Below, one piece after another: positions 1 through 11,500 of a DNA stretch of 64,000 bases. Made by a program: the position numbers and the translations under genes. The notes beneath the pieces are model-generated. The model was not told the origin of the DNA. It worked only from the letters and a program-made list of their open reading frames with translations, and searched no databases. This DNA is from Calocera cornea HHB12733 (Eukaryota > Basidiomycota > Dacrymycetes > Dacrymycetales > Dacrymycetaceae), in contig KV424019.1 in assembly GCA_001632435.1 (NCBI GenBank), positions 28,725-92,724 on the forward strand, read 5' to 3'. Each line of letters begins with the position of its first letter. The first letter of the stretch is position 1.

Positions 1-138
1 CAACATTGTTCTGTCGGTCGATTACCACAGCGCGCGAAGCCAGCTCCGGACATCATCCTCATGGGCACACGAAACCAGGACGCGCTCTCCGGCATCTTCT
101 GCGTGTTGCGCCGAGGTGTACGGACCGTTGGTGGACAC

Positions 139-2410
139 CTACGACTCCAAACACGGAATGGAGAAGCCGTACGCCCTCGTCCACCCCTCTGGGTCCCTCT
201 GATCGATTTCGACGCGTAAGCTGCAGTCCAACGCGTACCTCCTTCGGCTCCCGCTCGCAGGAGCCATCGCGCTCGCGTTTCCCGGTCCTCCAGTGGCCTT
301 CTTCGCGGGCTCCATGTCCTCGTCTGGCTCCTCTGCGCGCTGCGCGTCGAGCTGCTTCGACGCGTCCTTCTCGGGTAGGTTGCGTGTGGTGTCTTCGTCC
401 AGTTCTATCGCCTGTTCTCCGCCGCCGCCGGACAGCCCGGCATGTTCTGTGATAATCGCATAGTTCCTAGATAGCAGTTCAGTTTGTTGTCAGAAGTTGG
501 GAGAACGCGCCGCGCCGCGCACCGAAACGGGAGTGTGGTCTTGTTGACGCGGTTCGGCTTCCCATCTGGGTTCTCATGGAAAATGCGCATCATGTTTTCT
601 TGGGTCTCCTTATCAAGGTGGTGCACCCTGTTCCTCTTGTCGAGGAAGTTGGCCGCAGCCATGGGTGGCCCGCCGTTAGTGATGGCGGAGCTGATCAGGT
701 TGATCATATATCGCGGATCCTTGTTCTATCTCCCCCGTGAGTCTGATGCGCGCGCAGAAGCGGGAAGGGGCGAGAACGCAAGACGCACCTGCGGGACCTT
801 GAGCCTTGGGGCCGAGAAGAAGCGCCCCACGCACGCGAGGTGCACGTCGCCACTGAGGATTGTTATGCGTATCTGCTTCTCCAGTGCGAACTGTTGGAGC
901 CGGCGCACGAAGTAGTTGCGTTCTTTCTTATGGACGCCGGCACACCCTGAGGAGCCGAGTTTGATGAGTCAGGCGCGCCACTCGCAAGGGAGAGGGCGTA
1001 CAGTGGTCGTTGAGGTCATCCAGCAGCTCAGCGCTCCCATCGAAGTGGTTGAACATACCCCCTACATCACCACCGTCAATCAACCCTGCCTATCCATCAG
1101 CTATATGCGCTCACCAGCAAAGCCGAACTTCTTGTTCAGCAAGCGGACCGCTGTGATAGAGTGACTATTCAACAGCCTCTCTGCCCAAACGAGCCTCGGG
1201 TAGCCCGCGATCGGCACTCCCAGCAGCAAGATCAAGTGCGTCGTGTCCTCAGCTTTCTCGAGCTCGCTCTCCATCCTCTCGAACATCGCGTCGTAAGTGC
1301 TTTGATAAACGATCCTCTTGAGCGTCCGCTCAGTCCTGCAATCCAGGCCGAAGAACATGATCCGTTTCCCGAGGGTGGTGCATATACTCCGGCTCCTCTC
1401 CCGAATATACGGCCCCGGCTCCTTGCCGATCAACCAGCTCGGGTCCTCCGGGTCCTCCCCCTTCGGCGGGATGTGCAGCTGGAACAAGGCATAATACTTC
1501 CAGGCGACGCGCCCGATGCCGAGAAATATGGGCGCACGCATCCACTTGTCGCGATACGAGCCGAAGCCGTCAATGATGTCGTGATCATCGTATATATTGA
1601 TGCCCGGGATGCGCGCAAACGCGTCGCGGATGATCTCGGTGTTGTACCACGAACTGTGGGGACGATGAGCCTCATGATAACCACCTGGATGAGGTCCGCC
1701 CTTACCAGTAGTTCTGGAAGTACCACTCATCGATCTTCCCCTCTAGGTCCGGAGTACAAGGGTGTGACGCTCGACGGGCAGGGACCATCTCGTCCGCCCA
1801 AGCCTTGAGAGGGCCGGACACGCGCACTTCGTCTGAATAGACCTGGTCCCCGCCGCCGATGACGACGTGGAAAGGGTAGAGTTCATGTGCTGGCACAAGT
1901 TTAGATGGAGCTGGGAGGTGTAGGCGCGGGTTTGCTCACTTCGAAGTACGTCCTTCCACAGCGCCGGGCCCGCAAAGTTGTCTTTGCTGATCTCGCACCC
2001 AAATCCATTGCAGGAATGGAACATGATCCGCATCGAGTCCTCCCTCCCCGGTACCCAAAAGTCCCCCTCGACGCCCTCCTCCAAGTCGCCGCCGCCAATG
2101 ACATATTTGGCATTCCGGTCCCCATCAGACATAGGCACCGTCATCGAGAATCTCCAGAAGGTGTGTCCGCTTTCGGCCAGCAGGCAGTATCCGGGAAGAT
2201 CCTGGCGGAAGTACGCGTCGTCTGCCAGCGTGAGACGGAGGGAGGGCACGGAGGAGCCGGAGCCGCGCAGGACGACGAAGGCGGAGCCGTGCCATTCGTG
2301 CGTGTCGTGGTTGATCCAGGTGTACCTGGTACGCGTCAGTTTTCGTCCCACGCGTCGGGGAAGCTCACTCACCTCAGGAGGGGGCCACAGAGCAGGCTAT
2401 CCGGGGACAT
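139..2410 (-). CDS. PhoD-like metallophosphatase domain protein
   Basis: Predicted metal-dependent phosphatase/phosphodiesterase of the fungal PhoD-like family; its substrate is unknown. The start at 2410 opens with MSPDSLLCGPLLR, then a 47-nt intron (2326-2372), then the YTWINHDTHEWHG block typical of the family. Metal-site motifs follow in order: GGGDQVYSDEVR near 1850, NIYDDHDIIDGFGSY near 1600 and ILSGDVHLACVG near 860. A conserved AITNGGPP segment lies near 680. Near the 3' end an apparent frame break is explained by a 56-nt intron (467-522) with a CTATCTAG acceptor. It joins TTLPF to RNYAIITEH, and the protein then ends in RAYGFSIP at the stop at 139-141. At least five introns are needed, and not every boundary was fixed. 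No signal peptide is seen, so it is probably intracellular. Family assignment is secure; exon detail is moderate. Confidence 0.85.
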
Positions 2411-3137
2411 GGTCGGCAGCAACAATCGAAGTAAGACGGGCTGCCCATTCGAGCGGCATGACATATAGGACAGTGAGTTGCCTGATCATCTGGTGCGCGC
2501 GGGACGATGCCAAGGCATGCTTGGGTGTTGACAGCCGCGTCCCCTGGCGCGCTCAAGGGACCGGCGTGACGTCAGCCATACCAATGCCGATCCCTTGGCG
2601 CACGTTTGCAATTGCTGCCTGAGCTCAGGGGGAACATCGGGCGCTTTCGTCTCGGCGGCGTTGGACGGGTTGGCGGGCGAGGATATAGAGGACAGGGTGC
2701 GTGCAATCGTGTGTTTGTCGTGGTGATACACTCTTACCGCGGTATGCATAGTAAAATTCTGCTCAATGTCTTCCTGCATGAGAGTGGGCGATGAGACGGG
2801 CAGGATTGAGCGACTGAGTTGGCTGTCCATTAACCATGTAGGTCAGTCAATACGATCACGGCTTACAGAGATCATAATACGTTCCTTAACCTTGTGGTCT
2901 GAAGATAACGGTCCGGATCTCCTTCTGCGGCTGTTTGTTTTCATTTTCTTCCCCACAAAGAGGGAAATAAGTCCGAGACGAAGTGCTTCGGAGTTTGCAG
3001 CTTCAATGGGTCAAACATATGTAAACAGTAATCATCTTGTGCGTAGTATGGTAAATCGTACACGCAAGAGCTCCGGGATTAGTCAAAGGACGAGTTATGA
3101 GTCGAGGTGGACCAGCCAAGCCTTGATCGGGTACATA
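2411..3137. other. Intergenic, upstream of the PhoD-like gene
   Basis: It holds the promoter side of the phosphatase gene and the 3' flank of the first EBP-like gene. An open frame on the minus strand at 2486-2830 has no recognisable domain and lies in the likely leader of the phosphatase gene, so I do not call it. Confidence 0.5.
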
Positions 3138-3968
3138 TCAAGCGTTCACTGAACCTTCCGTCAACCGCTTGGCTCGTCGCGCCCGTAACTCCTCCGCAAC
3201 AGACACCGGCATGGTGGGCTCCGACGATTGACCGCCGTCCTCTTCCAACTCCACCATTATCGCAGGGTCCGATGCGTGCCCTTCCTCCTGCGGCGTAGTG
3301 GATGTGCTGTTCCTGTCAAGAATCCTTCCCAGATTGTAGCATGCAACGAATGCTGGGATGACCACCCACAGGGCATTGAGGAGATGGAAAGAGCTGTTCG
3401 CAAATTTTTAGCTTCTACGCCCACTCGGACGCGCGTGCACATACAGTTGGACGGCTGCTTCGCTCCAAACCAGTGGTGTATCCAGCTGCAATTGCTGATA
3501 CCCGTAGAAAGTCGTGTAGATCTCCAGCTACAGCGAAGTAAGTCTCGCGGCTCTCGGACACATTCCGGCACGCACAACAGCCACTGCAAGCTCTGTCCAG
3601 TGACTCCGGGGTCGCTCTTCAGACCAGTTCGAAAATGCGCCGGCGTTGAACCTCACGCTCGCTAGTCCGGCTGAGAGCCATGCGACCCACGCAGCCCAGC
3701 TTCTCGACTCGGTCCCAACGAAGTTCTGCCAGACCAATGCGATCGAAGCTGTGTCCGGGTTAAAATACTTTCTATAGACGACCATGGAGTGTATGACAAA
3801 GTCAAACAAAATCCACAGTATCACCAGCTCGTCTATGAACGCGGACGGACTGAGACGCGGGCCCCGATAGCGAGTGATGACAAAGTACAACCCAAGCCCT
3901 AAAGCCCCAGCGAGTAAGATCAGGTTGACAGAGGTCGTGTCGATCTGCATGGTGGATGAGGTAGACAT
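3138..3968 (-). CDS. EBP-like membrane protein, paralogue A
   Basis: Polytopic membrane protein with the EBP (emopamil-binding protein, sterol delta8-delta7 isomerase) fold, probably in the ER. Three exons fit exactly: 3576-3968, 3445-3527 and 3138-3393, with introns in phases 0 and 2, giving about 243 residues from MSTSSTMQID. EBP landmarks are IDELVILWILFDFVIH (His60), LEIYTTFYGY and LLNALWVVIP, which matches the Asn and Trp of the last EBP helix. The position of the mammalian catalytic glutamate four residues after the histidine is Val64. No equivalent of the second glutamate is visible either, so isomerase activity is doubtful. The C-terminal tail is hydrophilic and acidic (about 50 residues). 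It is divergent to paralogue B across 591 bp. The fold assignment rests on motif spacing recalled from the family, not on a search. Confidence 0.7.
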
Positions 3969-4559
3969 GATAGTGTGCGGCTGACCATAGGACGTCGATG
4001 ATCCGCTTTTAAGGATTCCGGGGCAGGGGGTTAAGTAGGTGATACGGGCTGGAAGCCAAGCAACGAGGGAGGCGAGGACGTACCGCCTTGCGTTTCCGTG
4101 TTCCCAAGGCATGCCACGGACACCAAGCATTGAGGCCCAACGAGCTTAAAATCATATACCAGGACCACCGGGTCTGACCGTTTGTCAGTACACTAGACCA
4201 AACGGTCGGCGGTTACAAGGGAAACGGGCCGGCCCTCTCGTGCTACCGTCCATCGACTACGTATCCTCGGACCTCAATCAAACCATCTGTGACCGCGCTA
4301 CCGAGCCTTCTCACTGTCGGGAGGCGACTGGCTCTCTTCTGCGTGTGCGGAGATTGATGAAATTCATAAGTGAAAGTACCTCAGTGTCCTTGTTTCCATG
4401 CTATGCCTCCGAAGTGAGGCTGCAACGACTGGCCTCGATTCTTGATGGTAACTTGGTCTGTAGCTTGCACCGCAGCCGATATCACCTGATTAACTCCGTC
4501 CTCTGAACTCTTTAAAAGCAGGGCATGAATATTGCATGATGCACTCCAGATTACTTGTC
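3969..4559. promoter_or_regulatory. Shared divergent promoter region of EBP-like A and B
   Basis: 591 bp separate the start codons of two divergently transcribed EBP-like paralogues. It must hold both promoters. A TTTAAAA TATA-like element at about 4510-4516 precedes the plus-strand gene by roughly 45 bp. Open frames here have no recognisable content. Confidence 0.45.
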
Positions 4560-5269
4560 ATGTCTACTTCCTCTATCATGCAGATTGATATCACCACGGT
4601 CAACACGATCTTACTCGCAGGGGCGGCGTGGTTCGGATTGTACTTTATCATCACTTACTCTCTGCGCGCGCGTCCTAGCAGGCCCGCCTTCAAAGAGGAG
4701 CTTGTGATCATGTGGGTCATTTTCGACCTCGTTGTACACCTTCTGGTCGTCGGTGGAAAGTACTACTCTCCGGAGGCACCATCGATGCTACTGGTGTGGC
4801 AGAACTGTGTTGGGCTCGAGTCGCGAAGCTGGGCGGCCTGGGCGGCCTGGGTCAGTATCGGCAGCAAGTATCACATTCAACGGTGACACTTTCGTGGCCT
4901 GGTCTGAGAACCGGGCCCGCAATCATTGGAAGGAGCTTGCTGTGGCTGTCGTTCGTACCCTATTCTGTTGTTGGATGTGAGACTCACTCCGCCATAGCTG
5001 GAGATCTATGCAACTTTCTTCGGGTATCAGCAGTTGCAGCTGGCTATACCGACTGTTTGGAGCCAAGCGGTTGTCCAGCTGTACGTACATGATCTTCTCG
5101 ATGGCTGTGGAAGAGGCACTAAGAGGCGACCAGTCCATTTCATCTCCTCAATGCAGTTTGGGTCGTCGTCCCAGGGCTTGTGGCATGGTACAATATTGAG
5201 AAGCTCGTTGACAGGAATAGCGCACACGCTAGGGAGAGAGGGACGCAAACCTCGCGCAAGGTGGAGTGA
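4560..5269 (+). CDS. EBP-like membrane protein, paralogue B (possible frameshift or extra intron)
   Basis: Paralogue of the flanking EBP-like genes, opening with MSTSSIMQID and carrying FDLVVH (His60), LEIYATFFGY and LLNAVWVVVP. Its second exon (4998-5080, 83 nt) and third exon (5134-5269) match paralogue A exactly in length or phase. The first exon does not: 4560 to the expected donor after 4950 is 391 nt, two fewer than in A, and the frame hits a stop at 4884-4886. Either the gene is broken by a 2-nt net deletion near a duplicated 9-bp GGCGGCCTG unit (4831-4850), or a private intron at 4851-4908 (GTCAGT..TCTGAG) restores the frame and removes about 16 residues. The second reading gives about 183 residues. 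As in A, the catalytic glutamate after the histidine is replaced (Val). Confidence 0.6.
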
Positions 5270-5505
5270 AGCTTGCATGCCTGGCGGGGGTTCGGCTGGT
5301 CCGCACTTGTTATTCCGTCCTTGACTGGAACGCTGGGATGTTTGGAATCATACATTACGACGGCGGGGCGGCTGTCTTTGTCAATACAATACAATACACG
5401 ACTGGAAGGCAAACAACGCTGCGAGATGCCACGGGTCGTCGATTACGCATCCTTGAGCACAGATAAGCAAAGCCCTCACTGCTTCACCAGCTGATTGCAT
5501 GTCGG

Positions 5506-6289
5506 TCAGTCGTACTCAAAGTGTTGCTGGTTGAATTGACGTACCAATGTCTGCCTCTCGCCATCCTCCTTCTCAGCCTCTTCTTGTCGGAGAGCGTTGT
5601 AATTTTGATACAGCAGGGCAAGGGGGATGACAATCCAAAGCATGTTAAGGAAGAAGAACGCTCTGTCCTCGACATCAGTGTTAATCCGAGCAGACTGAGT
5701 TAGTCGACTTACACCCAAGTGAAGAGCGCCGCGTCCCTCCTCTGAGGCGACATGTCCCTGAGCCTCTCCGGCTGGAACCGCATGAACCCGAGGACGGTCA
5801 CAAATGTTGACAGCTAGATCAGAGTATCAGCGATTTTTTTACATCAGTGGATGGAACAGAGCACACCGTAGCACCCACCATCTCACCCTCCCGCCAGCGC
5901 GTCTCGTCCCTCCACCACATGACCGCGGCATACCCCACAAACGGGAACGCGAGCAATACGGCGGTCTGCGCGATGCTGTCTATCGGGTGCAGGTACTGAG
6001 ACGGCTGGGCGAAGGTCTGCCAAACGAGCGTTATACGAGTTACTGATGGAGGGATAGGGGGTGAGGTCGTCATGCTGGCGGCACCGAAGGCGATGACGAT
6101 GGCGTGAATGACGGCGTCGTAGAGGAGCCAGATACCGGCGAGCTCGTTCACGAGGCGGGAGAGGCTGGGTCGTGCCTTGCGCATTGCGAAAGAGTACAGG
6201 AAGTAGCCGGTGAAGCATGCGGCAAAGGAGAGGAGGGCGGCGTTGACCGAAGTGATGTCGATCTGCATGGTAGTTGATAGTCGGGACAT
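5506..6289 (-). CDS. EBP-like membrane protein, paralogue C
   Basis: Third member of the EBP-like trio, about 222 residues. Exons 5879-6289, 5713-5813 and 5506-5662 keep the same two intron positions and phases (0 and 2) as paralogue A, which fixes the start at MSRLSTTMQID. Four to five hydrophobic helices are visible. Landmarks are WLLYDAVIH (His62, followed by Ile66 where EBP has Glu), an IAQTAVLL helix with Gln near the place of the second EBP glutamate, and FLNMLWIVIP near the end. The C-terminus is a charged tail. It is convergent with paralogue B (237 bp between stops). It is probably an ER membrane protein; a sterol-isomerase function is not supported because the acidic residues are missing. 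Confidence 0.7.
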
Positions 6290-6721
6290 GGTGTTGTAGA
6301 GAGCGACGATGTTGTTCGTTAGGGAGACAGCACGGGCTTAAGAGGAGTACAGAATGGGGGTTGACGTCGCTAGCCAACGATCTGTACGGCCTTATAGCCA
6401 GGAGGGAGGCAGTCACCGCCCGCTCTGATGCAGGGCGGCAGAACAAGATAGCGCGTCAGAGCACTGCGGGGCCATCAGCTATGGGATACGGGCTGTGCCT
6501 TCTTCCCCTCACTTCTGCTCGCCTTCGCGAAGGCGGGAACAAAGAAAGGCTATTTTCGCAGAGTGAAGAAGAAGAGGTGGCTATGAGGCTTCTGGTAGCG
6601 CGTTGTCATGGGATCACGTGGGCGACTTGTTATGGGGATTTCATTGACACAGAACTGGGAGCATCAGCGCTCTCTTTGTCTACAATGAAGTCGACAAGGG
6701 CGGACAACAGAATCCTACCGC
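6290..6721. other. Intergenic, 432 bp
   Basis: Lies between the start of EBP-like C and the stop of the aldo-keto reductase gene. It should contain the EBP-like C promoter and the reductase 3' UTR. I see no gene or clear motif. Confidence 0.5.
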
Positions 6722-8062
6722 TCAGAGCAGAGCAGCACGCGTGCCGCGACCATAGTTCGACTACACAGGATCACATTTAGCGCATGCAACAAAAGGAGAG
6801 AACGCGGACGGACCTCAGGCGTGGGCGTATTGTCCAGGATCTTGTTGATCTGCTCGTAGATCGCGTCCGTCAGCTTGGGAAGGATCTCCAGCGCCTTGAG
6901 GTTGTCGTACACCTGCTCGGGCTTGGACGCGCCGAGAATAACTGTGCTCGTCTAGACCGGCATCGCGTCAGGCTAATCCAGTCGATCCCAACAAAACCAC
7001 CCACATTCGGGTTCTTCGCTACCCAAGCCAGCGCCAGCTGGCCGGGCGTGGCATCGAAGTGCTCCTTCGCGAGCTTGGTGAGCTCGCGCACCTTCTGAAT
7101 CTTCGCCTGCCCCTCCGGCTTGCGCAGCTGCTCAATCGTGCTCTTGAAGAACTCGGCGTTGTTCGTGAAGCGCGAGTCCTTCGGGATCCCGTCGTTGTAC
7201 TTGCCCGTGAGGATGCCGGATGCGAGCGCGGAGAACACCGTCGTGCCGTAGTTGTATTTCTTGTACAGCGGCTCGTACTCGACCTCGAACCGCGTGCGGT
7301 GGAAGGCGTTGTACTGGCACTGGTCGGCGACGGGGCCCATTAGCCCGAGCTTGTCCGCGACAGCTGTACAAGAGTCAACGTCAGATCAAGGGCGGATGCG
7401 GGAGGCGAGAGACGTACCGAATGCCTCCTCGATCTGCCGAGCAGTCCACTCGGACGTCCCCCAGTAGAACGCCTTGCCATTGTTGATCAACCAGTTGAAG
7501 GCACGGACAACCTCCTCCATAGGGACAGTGACATCGGGACGATGCGCGAAGACTGGCTACGGGTCAGCGTAGGTCGGAGGGCGGAAAGGCACCCCAATGC
7601 TCACCAATGTCAACATAGTCCATCTGCAGACGCTCCAGCGACTCATTCAGCCCCTCAATGAGATGCTTCCTGCTCAAGCCCTTATCGTTCGGCCCGTTCC
7701 TCCTTACGCCAAAGAAGATCTTGGTAGTGATGATCAAGTCCGACCTGCGCCAGCCGCACTCCTTGATGACCCTGCCCATCTCGCGCTCGCACTCGCCCGC
7801 CTCGTACCCCTCCGCCGTGTCGAACATGTTGATGCCCGCCTCGAAGGCTGCTTTGAGCACGTCCTTTACGGGATCACCCTTGACCGTGCCGCCGTATGTG
7901 AGCCAGCCGCCGAGGGAGAAGACGGGGACGCGCAGACCGCTTGGGCCGAGGTTCTTGAAGATCATGCCCTACACGAAATGTCCCTCAATAACAGTCCAGT
8001 GGAGAAGCCTACGGAAGTCATACCTTGGGCTGGTATTCGTAGGCGGCCTGGAAGTTAGCCAT
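6722..8062 (-). CDS. Aldo-keto reductase, voltage-gated K+ channel beta-subunit type
   Basis: NADPH-dependent aldo-keto reductase of the AKR6/Kv-beta group, a cytosolic TIM barrel. A short first exon (8024-8062, [13 protein letters not shown]) is followed by [13 protein letters not shown]. The catalytic tetrad is visible: Asp and Tyr in [13 protein letters not shown], Lys in [10 protein letters not shown] and His in IVFAHRPD. GTSEW and QCQYNAFHR are strand motifs typical of the group, and [16 protein letters not shown] carries the NADP-binding segment. The C-terminus is recovered across an intron: TPTPE joins [12 protein letters not shown] at the stop at 6722-6724, resembling the ETYGR tails of the family. 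Seven or so exons with short introns. In fungi these proteins are commonly annotated as channel beta subunits, but most act as oxidoreductases on unknown carbonyl substrates. No potassium channel gene is nearby. Confidence 0.88.
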
Positions 8063-8568
8063 GGTTCAGATGCGAGTCTTCTGAGGGGGTGGTGGGAAAG
8101 TGCGGGGATGGTCGTTCAGCATGCGCCATTGACCGCATTTATATATAGCTTCGCTGTCGGCGGGTGGAGTGGGCTGGGGCCCGTTGGCGTTGCCAGCTGG
8201 GCGGCCGATCCGTGCCGGGTTCTCTTCGGATAAAGGCGATGCCCGAGGACCGCACTGGAAGAGATGTCGAGCACGCCATGCTGCACGATGTGCGCGGCCC
8301 CGGCCTTCGCTGATCGGGTCCTCGGACCGACGATCAACAGATGCGCGCCCTCCGTGGGGTGTGCCTGTGCTTCTCACGCTCACATCGATACTTATACGCA
8401 ACAAGCCTGACCTTCCAAGGTGCTGCTCGTGCCTTGAAGAGTTAGTCAGACGACCTCGGCCTGTTAAGATTAATCGTTCGCTGTTTTCGAACTCGCGGCG
8501 TCCAACAGGCTGCATGTTATTCTCTTTTTTGAGTGCTTATTGCTACAGTGCTGCAAACATTAAATAAT
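8063..8568. other. Intergenic, 506 bp, upstream of the reductase gene
   Basis: Contains a TATATATA element at 8139-8146 on the template side of the reductase gene, about 80 bp upstream of its start, a plausible TATA box. The rest is the 3' flank of the P-type ATPase gene. No gene seen. Confidence 0.5.
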
Positions 8569-11500
8569 CTAATCGGTCAAAGAACGCCTCATGCCCCCCT
8601 CCACCGCCTTGTAGGCCTTCCCTTCCTTGATCCGCCTACCATTCGAGTGGTTCGTGATGGTCCGGCCGATGAATCCGATGAAGTCGGAAACTTGTTTTGC
8701 ACCCCATTCCTCGAAGGTCCAGCAGACGCACACATTCACAACAACGGCGACGAAGAGGGTGAGTTTACCGGCAAGAGGTACTGGGACGAGGTCCAAAAGA
8801 AGAGAGAGTGGGACCGGCGGATCCATCAATACCAGTGTGCTGAATGCGCCGAGCACCACCAGGCACACCATGAGGAACACTAGTTTCAAGACGCGCTCAG
8901 CAGAAGTTGCCTCGGCAAGCCACGAATACGTACCATTAGTCCACAACTGCTTGCGGTAAGGAGGACCAATGCTGAAAACCGCGGCGATGAAGATATATTG
9001 GAACGAAGAAATAAGGAAGAGAGCAGTGTTCTCGTAATTCCGCGTCTCGAAGTCGAGGCCGTTCTCGTCGTGAGGATCGATATCCGGAGGTTCATACCAA
9101 GGCTGGTTTCTCACCCAGAAGAACGCCCAGAATTGGAACGAGCTCGTGAGGATGATCTGGCCGATGATGCTAGCCAGGACTTTCTTGGAGACAAGGCTCG
9201 CCGTGGGTCGTTTAGGATGAATATCGGGGTATGGCAGAGTTCGGCCCACTGCAAATGCGCGGTCAGCAAGGCTCGCCCATGCGCCGGTCCGCTACTTACT
9301 GGCCACGGCAATGGGTATGATGATGAACAAATCGATGTAGAGAAACTGGGAGGCGATGAGACACGGGAACACAGAATTTGTGCACTGCTTACCTGGAAGT
9401 CGCCAAGAGTCGACGCAAACGAATACAATAGGGTGATGCTGGTGAATTGGATGATCGAATATAACGCCCTAGGTTCAAGGTCAGGTATTGCGAGAAAGGG
9501 CTGGATATATAGATGACTCACATGTACTTGAAGCAACTGAAGCTAGTCACTAGCGCGGCACGACCCTCCTTGATGACCTCGATCATACAGCTAATGTCGG
9601 GAATACGGCTTGTGAAAGGCGCGGCCACGGATGCTTCAGCCTCGGAGAGAGACAAACCAACATCCGCGGCTTTCAGAGCACCGCAATCATTGGCGCCATC
9701 ACCGCAAAATGCAACTGTGTATCCAAGGGACTGAAGGCGTTCGACCAGTTCATGCTTCTCATCCGGGGACATGCGGGCGTAGATTTGAGCCTTGACCAGC
9801 ATGCGTTGTAGCGTTTCCAGTGGGGCGTAGTTCACCATCCACTTGAAGACATCACCGGTTACGGCCATGGAATAGTCTTGATAGCTGATCTCGTCTTCAA
9901 CGGTATGATGATGGGGCGGTGGTAAGGGTTTTAAGCTGTAGTCATCCAGCTTCAAATCCTCGTCGTCCACGCTCGCCCAATTGATCTTAGCGTCTGGCGC
10001 TTGAGCATCGCCGTAGGTGAAGGTCGGATAGAACATATGCGCAGATACATTGACCAGTCCGCATTCCCTTGCCACGCTGATAGCGGTCCGAGGATTGTCG
10101 CCGGTAACCATGCGAATGCCCAAGTGCGCGGCTCGTAAGACCTGGATGGCTGGGGCTGTGCCGGGCTTCAGCTTGTTCTCGAAGATGATGAGGCCGAGGA
10201 AGCGCAACCCCGCTTCTGCCTGCTCCCGCTTGAGTCGTTGAGCCTTCAGCCACGAGAGGCCATCGATGGACCGGCCAGCAAGAGCGATCACACGGAAGCC
10301 ATTTTTGGTGTAGTAGGCAAGGAGATCCTCATAATCGGCAGGGACTGCAACTAATGAGTGTCAAGCGCACGGGACGCGGCATGGAATACGCACAGGAATC
10401 CTTCTCGCAAATATCCGCCATGACCTCGGGAGCACCCTTAACGTAGATCTCCATGCTCGAGCTCTTCAGCCTCTTGACAATGACGCTCATTCTCCTGAGC
10501 GAGCTGACGAACTCGAATACGCGAATAACGCCCAGTTCGAGGAAATGTGCATGCTTCCCAGACTTGAGCGCATCTTCCAGCTTGAACTGAGCCGAACCAG
10601 GCGGTCGTACGACCGTCTGAACAAGGGCAGCTGGACGGTCGTGGGCAGGTCGTCCGTCGCCCTTCTTGGCTCCATTTGCGGTCGGCTTTCCTTCCTCCAG
10701 CGTCCAGCCCGTCCACTCGAACATCTTGGCATCGAGAGGATCGCCGAGGATCTCGCCGTTGATAGACTTCAGGGCATGGCAGGTTGCGAGCGCATACAGC
10801 AGAGTGGCTTTGCCAGACCCGAGCGGCAGATCGGCCACCTCAGTACTCAGCTCGCCGAAGACACCTCCGGTACGATCCAGAGTGCGGACACCGAGCACGT
10901 CCAAGCCGTCTTCTGTGAGAGTGCCCGTCTTGTCGAAGCAGACAACGTTGATCTTCCCAGCGACATTGACACGATTTGGCGATATGCAGAATATTCCGAG
11001 CTTTCGGAGTCGGCCGATGGAGAACGAGGTTCCGATCGACAGCGTAGCGGGCAGCGCAGGCGGCACGACAATCGTGATGAGATCCAGAGCGCGTACACAC
11101 ATGGTCGACCACGGCACGCCGAGCTCGATGAACTTGACCGAGCTGGCCATGAATCCCAAGCCGGCAATGCAGGCAAGCACGCCGATGAAACGCATGGAGT
11201 CGCGATAGAACTTGAAGCCCATCGGCTTCGGGAAGAGCATGGAGCGTATCAGAGCGCCCTTTGTGGTGCTGAATCCTAGAATACGTGTTGGCTCGTGACT
11301 GTCGATACTGTTGATTATGAACATACCAGTGCGGACGACCATCCCAAACGCCTGATTTTCCTCCCCAAGATTTCCGGGTCGCAGGCGGATGATCCTCGTG
11401 CCAGTATATAAGAACGACTTTGCCATATTCGAGTCGATCTCCAGCCCCTCGCGCCAGCTGACGATAGTCGCGTCTTTGACGGGGATCTTGCTGACTGGTA

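Noticed and set aside
405..707. Apparent frameshift or truncation in the PhoD-like gene
   Set aside because: A 56-nt intron (467-522) with CTATCTAG acceptor restores the expected RNYAII continuation and the protein runs to 139.
2486..2830. 114-residue open frame (-) upstream of the PhoD-like gene
   Set aside because: No ATG-to-domain continuity: the phosphatase has its own start at 2410 with a clean first intron, and the frame shows no recognisable motif.
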